NCBI GenBank assembly: GCA_903938935.1
Contig: CAJAFD010000425.1
Span: 1 to 5,582, forward strand
Source of the DNA: an uncultured Opitutia bacterium
Lineage (GTDB): Bacteria; Verrucomicrobiota; Verrucomicrobiia; Opitutales; Opitutaceae
DNA: 5,582 nt
Reading direction: 5' to 3'
In this document: positions 1-5,582 of the stretch, in pieces
How positions within the stretch are numbered: position 1 is the stretch's first letter
Layout of the letters: the number at the start of each line of letters is the position of its first letter
Program-made: the position numbers and the translations under genes
Notes under the pieces: model-generated
Told to the model about the DNA's origin: nothing
Seen by the model: the letters and a program-made list of their open reading frames with translations, nothing else
Database searches by the model: none

Positions 1-15
1 CGAACGTCGCGCGGA

Positions 16-1560
16 TCAAACGAGTTTCACGAGGTCGGCCGTGGCGGGCACGTCTTTGATGATCTGCGACGGTTCGGGGCCGACGCCGAGGTAGCGGAGA
101 TTGGGGAGTTGCTCGGTGCTGGGCCAAGGTTCGCCGGCGTAGGCGACGTCGAGCGTGGCCTTCATCATCGCGGCGACGTAGCGTTGGGCGTTGCGCGGGA
201 GGGCGGCGAAGTGGCGGATTTTCGAAATATCTTCGGTCCAGCCGGGATGCGACGTGTAGACGGGTTGGAGTGTTTTGCGCACGGCTTCATTGCGGGGAAC
301 GTGACGATAGATTTTCCCTGCGGCGTCTTGGTATGAGGTGCAGATGAGCAAATCGCCCGACCACGCGCCGGAGTGCGTGAGCGCGTCGGACTTGTTGATC
401 ATGACGTCTTGAAAACCGCCGTAGCGGAGGGCGTCGCCTTTTTCCACGGCGTCGAACCAGCCAACCATGCGTTGGCGGCCGGTGCTGGTGCCGAATTCGA
501 TTTGCTTGAGCTTGATGGCGAGCGGGTGCGCGTCGTCCATCTGCGTGAGAAAAGTGTGCGTGCCGACCTTGGTGTCGTAGGCTTTGGCGACGCCGAAGGT
601 GTGGATGCGTTGCACGGGGATGCCGGCGCTCTCGAAAAACTCGGGCGTGTACGTGTGCGAGGCGGTGACGTTGGGCGAGAAGCCGTGGCGTTTATCGAGC
701 CAGTAAGCTTGGCCAAACTCGCCGATGATGGTGCGACCGGCGTGGAGCTCGCGGAGAATCAATTCGCGGACTTCGCCGATGTTGGGCGCGAGGGCGACGC
801 CGGCGGCCCAGGTGACTTGCGTGAGGGCGTCGAGGTTGAGTGTGAACGGCGCTGCGCCGCGAAAGCGCGTGAAATCAAATTCTTCTTTAGTGAACACGCC
901 GAGTTCGATGGCTTCGGCATTCGCGCGGAGCTCGGCGGTGGTGAGTTTGTCAAAAAAGCCGGCGAAGGTTTCGGGACTGACGCGGCAGACGTGTTGGATG
1001 ACGCGGAGGGCGCGGTCGGCGCGTTGGGCGAGTTTGCGGGCGAAGAAGTTCGAGCCAGCGAGGAAATCGGAGTACGTCATCTGCCACTGGCCAATTTCGT
1101 CGGTGTAAGCGGGTGTGATGCCGCGGCCAGTCGAGCCGCGGGGCTCTTCGGCGAGGACTTTTTCGCGGTAATCTTCCCAAGCGAGATCGAGGAGGCGATG
1201 CGTGAGGTCGGTGACCATCGTGCGCTCGTCGATCAGCAGGCGCGAGAGGATGGCGTGGCCTTTGAGTTCGAGGGGTTTTGATTCCCACCAGATTTTGCGC
1301 GGATCGGCGACGACGCCGGCGCCGATGCAGAGATGGGCCGCGTCGCGGACGACGACGCCGGCGGGGAGCAGGTTGAGTTTGACGCCGCCGGCGGTGTGGC
1401 CGGAGTTGGCGCCGCCGTTGACCTTGAGGACGACGGAGACGGCGTGCGGCGTGCCGCGAAGTTCGTCGGCGACTTCGGGAATGAGACGGCCTTTGCCCTC
1501 GTCGCCGAGCGAGATACCGACATCGGCGATGAGTTGGCTGGAAAAAGGAAGGAGTGACAT
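16..1560 (-). CDS. purA: Adenylosuccinate synthetase, divergent long form
   Basis: Joins IMP and aspartate using GTP to give adenylosuccinate, the first committed step from IMP to AMP; a cytosolic enzyme with no signal peptide. Seen in the 514-residue product: GDEGKGR at 19-25 with the catalytic Asp20 (Asp13 in E. coli), GGANSGHT at 49-56 with the catalytic His55 (His41), GSTGRGI at 142-148, EFGTSTGR at 355-362 followed by GW (367-368), and the guanine-recognition NKSD at 389-392. Departures from the family: the usual QW before GDEGKG is missing, the EGAQG motif reads GEFGQ (280-284), the C-terminal STGPDR motif is degraded to GVGPEP (492-497), and about 40 extra residues lie between roughly 150 and 280. 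It is about 80 residues longer than the 432-residue E. coli enzyme. The ATG at 1560 is the only plausible start; it has no Shine-Dalgarno and sits right after a small hairpin. Family assignment is firm; equivalence to the housekeeping enzyme is likely but inferred. Confidence 0.9.
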   Translation of the reverse strand: MSLLPFSSQLIADVGISLGDEGKGRLIPEVADELRGTPHAVSVVLKVNGGANSGHTAGGVKLNLLPAGVVVRDAAHLCIGAGVVADPRKIWWESKPLELKGHAILSRLLIDERTMVTDLTHRLLDLAWEDYREKVLAEEPRGSTGRGITPAYTDEIGQWQMTYSDFLAGSNFFARKLAQRADRALRVIQHVCRVSPETFAGFFDKLTTAELRANAEAIELGVFTKEEFDFTRFRGAAPFTLNLDALTQVTWAAGVALAPNIGEVRELILRELHAGRTIIGEFGQAYWLDKRHGFSPNVTASHTYTPEFFESAGIPVQRIHTFGVAKAYDTKVGTHTFLTQMDDAHPLAIKLKQIEFGTSTGRQRMVGWFDAVEKGDALRYGGFQDVMINKSDALTHSGAWSGDLLICTSYQDAAGKIYRHVPRNEAVRKTLQPVYTSHPGWTEDISKIRHFAALPRNAQRYVAAMMKATLDVAYAGEPWPSTEQLPNLRYLGVGPEPSQIIKDVPATADLVKLV

Positions 1561-1577
1561 GGGTTGCGGTGCAACCG
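1561..1577 (-). promoter_or_regulatory. Small hairpin abutting the purA start codon
   Basis: A perfect 6-bp inverted repeat, GGTTGC and GCAACC with a 3-base loop (1562-1567 and 1571-1576), ends one base from the purA ATG. In the mRNA it would occupy the place where a ribosome binding site is normally found, and no AGGAG-like sequence is present. It could mask the start or be part of an operator. The dyad is directly visible; any role is inference, and a stem this short can arise by chance in GC-rich DNA. Confidence 0.3.
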
Positions 1578-1603
1578 AGTCAGGTCCGCGGGCGGAACGT
1601 CCC

Positions 1604-1650
1604 CTGTTGCCGAAAAGGAAAAGCGCGGCGGGAGGGGGGACGGCAAACAG
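1604..1650. repeat. Imperfect inverted repeat in the purA upstream gap
   Basis: CTGTTGCCG at 1604-1612 is the reverse complement of CGGCAAACAG at 1641-1650 apart from one extra A, giving a 9-bp stem with a single bulged base. The 28-base loop is strongly strand-biased, almost all purine on the plus strand and therefore C/U-rich in a purA leader transcript. It lies between the candidate terminator of the upstream operon and purA, so it could be leader structure or a regulator site. The function is unknown. Confidence 0.3.
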
Positions 1651-1678
1651 AAAAACGGCCGGCCTGGGCTAGGGCCAA
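1651..1678 (-). terminator. Candidate rho-independent terminator after the lactonase gene
   Basis: Read on the minus strand, 11 bases after the lactonase stop codon, TTGGCC (1678-1673) can pair with GGCCGG (1664-1659): four G-C pairs plus two G-U pairs around an 8-base loop. Three bases later comes a run of five T (1655-1651). The order stem then T-run suits termination of the dehydrogenase-lactonase unit before purA. The stem is short and the T-run modest, so readthrough into purA remains possible. Confidence 0.35.
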
Positions 1679-1688
1679 GCGAGGCGCG

Positions 1689-2843
1689 TTACGGTGCCGG
1701 CACAAAGACGGCGCAGACGGGCGAAGGGACGGCGAGGTGTTGTCCGGTTGGCGTGAGGTGGCCGGTTTCGGAGTCGACGCGGAAGACGGTGACGGTGTTG
1801 GCGTCTTGGTTTTCGGCGAGGAGCCAAGTGCCGCTCGGGTCGAGGGCGAAGTGGCGCGGAGTCTGGCCGAGGGTGGGAACGCTTTCGACGTAGGTGAGTT
1901 GGCCGGATTTTTCGTCGATGCGATGAACGACGAGCGTGTTAGCGCCGCGATTGGAGCCGTAGAGGAAGCGGCCGTTGGGGTGGACTTGGATTTCGGCGGT
2001 GCTGGTGCCTTTGGGAATAGCCTCGCCGGGAGGGAGCGTGGAGATCGTTTGGAGGTGTTTGAGCGAACCGGCTGCATCGTAGCGAAACGCGTCGATGGTG
2101 CAGAAGAGCTCGTTGATGACGTAGGTGAAGGGTTGATACGGATGAAAGGCCAAGTGGCGCGGGCCGGAGCCGGCTTTGAGCGAGGTGCCTGCGATCATAG
2201 TGTTGCGCGTGAGTTTGGCGCTGGGTGCGTCGAGGAGGTAACAAAAGACGGTGTCGAGTCCGAGGTCGGGGACGAAAACAAAGCGGTTGTCAGGCGAGGG
2301 ATAAACCCCGTGCGGGTGCGGGCCTTCTTGGCGATTGGGGTTTACGCTTTTGCCCTGGTGCTGGATGAGCGAGGCCAGCGCGCCGAGTCGGCCGTCGGGG
2401 CGCAGGGTCACGGCGGAGACGCTGCCGCCGCCGTAATTAGCAACCAACAGAGATTGGCCCGTGGCGTCGATGGCGAGGTGGCAGGCGCCGGAGCTGCCGG
2501 TGGAGATTTCGTTGAGGAAAGTGAGGGCGCCGCTGGTGGGGTTGAGCGCGTAGGCTTTGAGGCCTTGGCCGGGCGTGCGTTTTACATCGGCGCTCTCGTC
2601 GAGGGCGTAGAGAAATCGGCCGTTGGGATGGAGCGCGAGGAATGCGGGGTCTGAAGCGGGCGCGACGAGTTCGGCGGGGGAAAGTTGACCGGTGGCGCCA
2701 TCGAGGCGCGAGCGGTAGATGCCTTGGCTTTCGGTTTTGGCGTGGGTGTAGGTGCCGAAGTACACGAAGCTGTCGGCCGGCTTCGCGGCGTGGAGCGAGG
2801 CGAGCATGACGCAAAGGGAGAAAATGACGCGGAGCAGGTTCAT
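1689..2843 (-). CDS. Exported lactonase, seven-bladed beta-propeller (6-phosphogluconolactonase/YbhE type)
   Basis: Predicted to hydrolyse a sugar lactone to the aldonic acid. The 384-residue product starts with a basic-hydrophobic signal peptide (about 1-19, ending LHA), so it should act outside the cytoplasm, unlike the cytosolic pentose-phosphate enzyme. After it comes the family opening FVYFGTYT (26-33), followed by repeated blade motifs: HPNGRFLYA at 72-80, ANYGGGSV at 135-142, GPHPHGV at 174-180 followed by SPDNRFVFVPDLGLD (183-197), GPRHLAFHP at 227-235, and AEIQVHPNGRFLYGSNRG at 283-300. These are the signature stretches of the lactonase propeller family, and the length is normal. The start is 12 bases after the stop of the upstream cytochrome c/sugar dehydrogenase gene, with no Shine-Dalgarno in the gap, so the two are probably co-transcribed. 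The natural partner is the lactone made by that dehydrogenase. The exact substrate is not determined, and the family also includes muconate-cycloisomerase-like and uncharacterised members. Confidence 0.85.
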   Translation of the reverse strand: MNLLRVIFSLCVMLASLHAAKPADSFVYFGTYTHAKTESQGIYRSRLDGATGQLSPAELVAPASDPAFLALHPNGRFLYALDESADVKRTPGQGLKAYALNPTSGALTFLNEISTGSSGACHLAIDATGQSLLVANYGGGSVSAVTLRPDGRLGALASLIQHQGKSVNPNRQEGPHPHGVYPSPDNRFVFVPDLGLDTVFCYLLDAPSAKLTRNTMIAGTSLKAGSGPRHLAFHPYQPFTYVINELFCTIDAFRYDAAGSLKHLQTISTLPPGEAIPKGTSTAEIQVHPNGRFLYGSNRGANTLVVHRIDEKSGQLTYVESVPTLGQTPRHFALDPSGTWLLAENQDANTVTVFRVDSETGHLTPTGQHLAVPSPVCAVFVPAP

Positions 2844-2855
2844 GGAAATCGGGGT

Positions 2856-4493
2856 TTACCAACTCAGCTCGAGGACGCGGCCGGGAGTCATGGGACGGCC
2901 GGTTTGCGTGCCGATGGGGCGGGTGTATTCGAGGATGTAGAGTTTGGCGCCGACTTGAAGCAGATCGATCGGGCGAGCGAGCGGAGCGATGAACGTCTCG
3001 GTGCGGGCCTCGTAGATACCAGCGGCATTTTTTTGGAGGTCGACGGTGAGGAGGTCGAAGCCGACGTCGGGTTGACCGAGAAAATTACCGAAACGACCGA
3101 GGATGAATTTCCCGCGATAGGCGGCCGGCCAATCAGGACCACAAAAAACCATGCCCGCAGGTGACGAGTGGTTATTAAACGAGGCGAGCGGGCGATCAGC
3201 GGTGCCGCCACCCGCGGGGCCAAAGTTACGGAGAGCCGGCGTGAAGCTGAGCTCCGCTGGGGCCGTGGGCGTGTAGGGATAAGGTTTGGTGGAGGCGGGG
3301 GCGTCGCCGAATTGGTAAGGAAAGCCGTAGTGTTTGCCGCGCTCCACGAAATCGAGTTCTTCGGGGACGTTCGCGTCGGGACCGTTGCTGGCGGAAAACA
3401 ATTCGCCGCGATCATTCCAGGCGAACGACCACGCGTTGCGGATGCCGCGGGCGAAGACCTCGATCGTGGGAGCATCGCTGCGCGGATCGACGCGCCAGAG
3501 CGCGGCGGTGATTTCGGTTTCGCCGCCTTTCCAATAAATCGAGGAACGGCCCGCGCCGCCGCCGTCGGTTTCGCCGCCATCGGTGCGCGCGCCGCTGCTC
3601 ACGTACATAAAACCATCCGGCCCTTCGGCGATGTGGCCGACGCCGTGATTGTAGTAGTTGTTGCCCCACGGATAACTCGTGCGCAGCCAAGGCTTGAGTG
3701 CCGTGGGTTGACCCGAGGCATCGAGCGGAGCCGAGCGGAAGATGATGACGCGATTGAGGTGGTGCGGCTTTTGGGGGAACTGCTGATTGGTGACTACGTA
3801 AAGCCGACGCGCGGAGTCGATCGTCAGGCCGAGCACGGCAAAAGAACCGGCGGTAACTTCCGCGTAATCTTTGGCGGCGAGCACGCGCTCAACTTTGCCG
3901 GTGTCGGTATCCAACCGGTAAAGATCGCCGCCTTCGTTGAGTACGAGGAGCCAATTGACGCCGGGAATCGTGGCGAGGCGAACGCCGTTGGCTGGAAGTT
4001 GGGCCACCTCGCGCAGCCGAAAGCCAGCCGGCACCGCGGGCAACGGGGCGAACGGATCCGGCTTTTGTTTGGCACCGGCGTTGAGTTCGGCGCGGACCTG
4101 TGCGACCTCGGCGGGCGTCACGGCCTCGCCGGAATTGCCCCACGCGTTGCGCACATAAGTGAGAATCGCCGCGGCTTGATCGTCGTTAAGCGGCTGAAAC
4201 AGGTTCATGACGCTGTTGTACTCGACGCCGTTAACCTTGATCGGACCGCTGAGCCCTTGAAGTACGATCCGGATGCTGCGGGTTTTGTCGGCCATCAGAT
4301 AATCCGAGCGCGCGAGCGGCGGGAATACCGGGGCGATACCCTGGCCACTGGCTTCGTGACACACCGCGCAATGCACCTGAAACAACGTCGCCCCCCAATC
4401 GCTGCGCGTCGTGTCTGCCGCGGCGGCGTTGGTAACACTGAGTCCGCGGAGCAGCGCGGCCGAGAGGACGAGGACAAGCGCGAGGGGTCGCAT
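2856..4493 (-). CDS. Cytochrome c fused to glucose/sorbosone dehydrogenase-type propeller
   Basis: Predicted periplasmic sugar dehydrogenase with its own electron-acceptor domain, 545 residues. Residues 1 to about 26 form a signal peptide (MRPLALVLVLSAALL, then an AAAA cleavage region). A class I cytochrome c domain follows: CAVCH at 42-46 binds heme covalently, PVFPPL lies at 55-60, Met96 is a plausible second axial ligand, and TYVRNAWGN at 112-120 is the typical closing helix. After a linker (about 121-150) comes the propeller: GHIAEGPDGFMYVSSG (286-301) with upstream His283 as a candidate catalytic base, ARGIRNAWSFAW (348-359), NGPDANVPEELDFV (370-383), HYGFPYQFG (388-396) and SSPAGMVF (443-450). 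These match the glucose/sorbosone dehydrogenase family, whose characterised members use PQQ; cofactor and substrate here are inferred. The frame stays open to 4868, but the ATG at 4493 is chosen because it creates the signal peptide and avoids overlap with tgt. No Shine-Dalgarno is seen. First gene of a probable operon with the lactonase. Confidence 0.85.
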   Translation of the reverse strand: MRPLALVLVLSAALLRGLSVTNAAAADTTRSDWGATLFQVHCAVCHEASGQGIAPVFPPLARSDYLMADKTRSIRIVLQGLSGPIKVNGVEYNSVMNLFQPLNDDQAAAILTYVRNAWGNSGEAVTPAEVAQVRAELNAGAKQKPDPFAPLPAVPAGFRLREVAQLPANGVRLATIPGVNWLLVLNEGGDLYRLDTDTGKVERVLAAKDYAEVTAGSFAVLGLTIDSARRLYVVTNQQFPQKPHHLNRVIIFRSAPLDASGQPTALKPWLRTSYPWGNNYYNHGVGHIAEGPDGFMYVSSGARTDGGETDGGGAGRSSIYWKGGETEITAALWRVDPRSDAPTIEVFARGIRNAWSFAWNDRGELFSASNGPDANVPEELDFVERGKHYGFPYQFGDAPASTKPYPYTPTAPAELSFTPALRNFGPAGGGTADRPLASFNNHSSPAGMVFCGPDWPAAYRGKFILGRFGNFLGQPDVGFDLLTVDLQKNAAGIYEARTETFIAPLARPIDLLQVGAKLYILEYTRPIGTQTGRPMTPGRVLELSW

Positions 4494-4498
4494 CCCCC

Positions 4499-4623
4499 GT
4501 GGATAAAAGAGCTGGGAAACGGGGCAAACTCTAACCGTCGCCCATTCAAACAATGGGCTTCGCATGCGGCGGAAAGTTTTTCCTAATTGCCGGCTGGGCT
4601 CATCGCGGCCCGTTTTCATCCAC
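4499..4623. repeat. Near-identical inverted arms beside both divergent start codons
   Basis: The dehydrogenase leader carries TTTTATCCAC (minus strand, 4508-4499), ending 5 bases before its ATG. The tgt leader carries TTTTCATCCAC (plus strand, 4613-4623), ending 3 bases before its ATG. The arms differ by one inserted C and point toward the two genes. They could be AT-rich -10-like elements of nearly leaderless promoters, or sites for a shared regulator. No convincing -35 box was found at normal spacing for either, so the functional reading is tentative. Confidence 0.3.
4540..4558. promoter_or_regulatory. Perfect 7-bp dyad in the divergent intergenic region, possible operator
   Basis: GCCCATT (4540-4546), a 5-base spacer CAAAC, and AATGGGC (4552-4558) form a perfect inverted repeat. 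It lies 46 bases upstream of the dehydrogenase start and 68 bases upstream of the tgt start, a position typical for a dimeric regulator acting on one or both genes. An 8-bp palindrome, CGCATGCG (4561-4568), follows two bases later. It is not followed by a T-run on either strand at terminator spacing, so a terminator is less likely. The regulator is unknown. Confidence 0.4.
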
Positions 4624-4626
4624 ACC

Positions 4627-5582
4627 ATGTCGCGTCTCAATTTCCAGTTGCAGAAAGAATCCGTCGGCTCGAAAGCGCGCGCCGGCACGTTTACCACGCT
4701 GCACGGCGAAGTGCAGACGCCGATCTTCATGCCCGTGGGCACGCAGGCGACCGTGAAAGGACAGACCGTCGAGTCGCTCAAGGCGACCGGCGCGCGGGTG
4801 TTGTTGGCGAACACGTACCATCTTTTGCTCCGGCCCGGCCCGGAGGTGTTTAAGAAATTTGGCGGCATTCACCGGTTCATGAATTGGGACGGCCCGGTAC
4901 TGACGGACTCGGGCGGGTTCCAGATTTTTTCGCTCCCCGGCGAGCGCCACATGAATGAGGAAGGCGCCCGTTTCAAAAGCTACGTCGACGGCACGCACTA
5001 CATGCTGTCACCCGAGTCGAGCGTCGCGATGCAGCGCGCGATCGGCAGCGACATCAACATGGTCCTCGACCAATGCATCCCCTCGACAGCGCCCTACGAT
5101 CAGGCCGAAGCGGCGATGCACCTGACGCACCGTTGGGCGGAGCGCTCGCTGCGCGCCCGCGGCGACGGCCCGCAAGCGATGTTTGGGATCGTGCAAGGCG
5201 CGTGTCACCACGACCTGCGCAAAAAGAGCGCGGCGTATCTCACGAAATTACCTTTCGACGGACTCGCCATCGGCGGACTCGCCGTCGGCGAAACACATGC
5301 GGAGCGCTACGAATTCACCGGTTTCGTCACCGATTTTCTCCCGAAAAATTTGCCGCGCTACCTCATGGGCGTCGGCACGCCGATTGATATTTTGGAAGCG
5401 GTGCATCGCGGCGTGGATATGTTTGATTGCATCATCCCGTCGCAGCTCGCGCAGCGCGGCACGGTTTTTTCGTCGCACGGCAAACTCCGGATGTCGCGAG
5501 CGTGCTACAAATTCGACGAAGCGCCGCTCGATGCGAAGTGCGACTGCCACACGTGCCAACATTTCTCGCGGGCCTATCTGCA
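4627..5582 (+). CDS. tgt: Queuine/preQ1 tRNA-guanine transglycosylase, 3' end cut by window
   Basis: Exchanges guanine-34 of GU(N)-anticodon tRNAs (Asp, Asn, His, Tyr) for the queuosine precursor preQ1; a cytosolic enzyme. The first 318 codons are present and the frame is open at the window edge; family members run to about 370-380 residues. Seen: TDSGGFQ at 93-99 with general acid/base Asp94 (Asp102 in Zymomonas), LDQC at 147-150, GIVQG at 187-191, GGLAVGE at 216-222, YLMGVG at 245-250, MFDC at 265-268 with nucleophile Asp267 (Asp280), and zinc ligands C305, C307 and C310 in CDCHTC; the zinc His lies beyond the window. Cys150 and Val220 occupy the positions that separate bacterial preQ1-specific from eukaryotic queuine enzymes, so preQ1 use is expected. 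The conserved PTRNARNG after the nucleophile reads PSQLAQRG here. The ATG at 4627 gives the usual N-terminus (FQLQKES) and has no Shine-Dalgarno. Transcribed divergently from the dehydrogenase gene. Confidence 0.95.
   Translation, partial: MSRLNFQLQKESVGSKARAGTFTTLHGEVQTPIFMPVGTQATVKGQTVESLKATGARVLLANTYHLLLRPGPEVFKKFGGIHRFMNWDGPVLTDSGGFQIFSLPGERHMNEEGARFKSYVDGTHYMLSPESSVAMQRAIGSDINMVLDQCIPSTAPYDQAEAAMHLTHRWAERSLRARGDGPQAMFGIVQGACHHDLRKKSAAYLTKLPFDGLAIGGLAVGETHAERYEFTGFVTDFLPKNLPRYLMGVGTPIDILEAVHRGVDMFDCIIPSQLAQRGTVFSSHGKLRMSRACYKFDEAPLDAKCDCHTCQHFSRAYL

Noticed and set aside
373..1281. 302-residue open frame on the plus strand opposite purA
   Set aside because: It lies wholly antisense to a gene with conserved catalytic motifs, its translation is low-complexity A/G/E/V/D-rich, and it shows no recognisable domain. 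It is a by-product of GC-rich codon use.
16..1560. Phage-type PurZ (2-aminoadenylosuccinate synthetase) instead of PurA
   Set aside because: PurZ replaces the catalytic Asp of the first motif, whereas Asp20 in GDEGKG is intact here. No phage or Z-genome genes are nearby.
1233..1646. 137-residue minus-strand frame overlapping the purA start
   Set aside because: It is Pro/Ser/Ala/Thr-rich out-of-frame translation of purA with no family motif. The purA frame carries GDEGKG and NSGHT in the same region.
1554..2654. 366-residue open frame on the plus strand opposite the lactonase gene
   Set aside because: It is antisense to a well-supported propeller gene, has biased G/A/E/V composition and no motif, and spans the intergenic gap.
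4488..4499. GGGGG run just before the dehydrogenase ATG as a Shine-Dalgarno
   Set aside because: It is directly adjacent to the start codon with no spacer and does not match the AGGAGG core.
3168..4586. 472-residue open frame on the plus strand opposite the dehydrogenase gene
   Set aside because: It mirrors the coding frame of a gene with a CXXCH site and a conserved propeller. It is Arg/Ala/Gly-rich with no domain, and runs through the intergenic region up to the tgt side.
4494..4868. Longer N-terminus for the dehydrogenase, starting at 4868
   Set aside because: The extra 125 residues lie antisense to the start of tgt, look non-conserved, and would bury the signal peptide. The ATG at 4493 opens directly into a good signal sequence.

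Overview
The window is GC-rich and densely coding, with four protein genes. Three lie on the minus strand and one, cut by the right edge, on the plus strand. No RNA gene, insertion sequence, CRISPR array or phage gene is visible. The organism looks like a Gram-negative, high-GC bacterium. The best guess is Verrucomicrobiota (Opitutus-like), based on the divergent long adenylosuccinate synthetase, the unusual anticodon-binding segment of Tgt, and the absence of Shine-Dalgarno sequences at every start. This placement is inference from memory of family styles, not a database result.

Layout from left to right. Positions 16-1560 (minus) encode a 514-residue, insertion-bearing adenylosuccinate synthetase (purA) for AMP synthesis. 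Positions 1561-1688 are a 128-base gap with a candidate terminator for the upstream operon and two inverted repeats in front of purA. Positions 1689-2843 (minus) encode an exported seven-bladed beta-propeller lactonase. Positions 2856-4493 (minus) encode an exported fusion of a class I cytochrome c with a glucose/sorbosone dehydrogenase-type propeller, probably PQQ-dependent. Positions 4494-4626 are a divergent intergenic region with a perfect 7-bp dyad and a pair of near-identical arms beside the two start codons. From 4627 to the right edge (plus) lies the first 318 codons of tgt, the queuosine tRNA-guanine transglycosylase.

The dehydrogenase and lactonase genes are 12 bases apart, both carry signal peptides, and probably form one transcription unit. 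Together they describe a short periplasmic route: an aldose is oxidised to its lactone, electrons pass to the fused cytochrome c, and the lactone is hydrolysed to the aldonic acid. purA and tgt are core purine and tRNA-modification genes, and no functional link to the sugar pair is visible.

No clearly new multi-gene system was found. The points most worth following are the dehydrogenase-lactonase pair with its N-terminal cytochrome fusion, the divergent PurA, the rewritten tRNA-contact motif in Tgt, and the symmetrical start-proximal elements in the divergent intergenic region.
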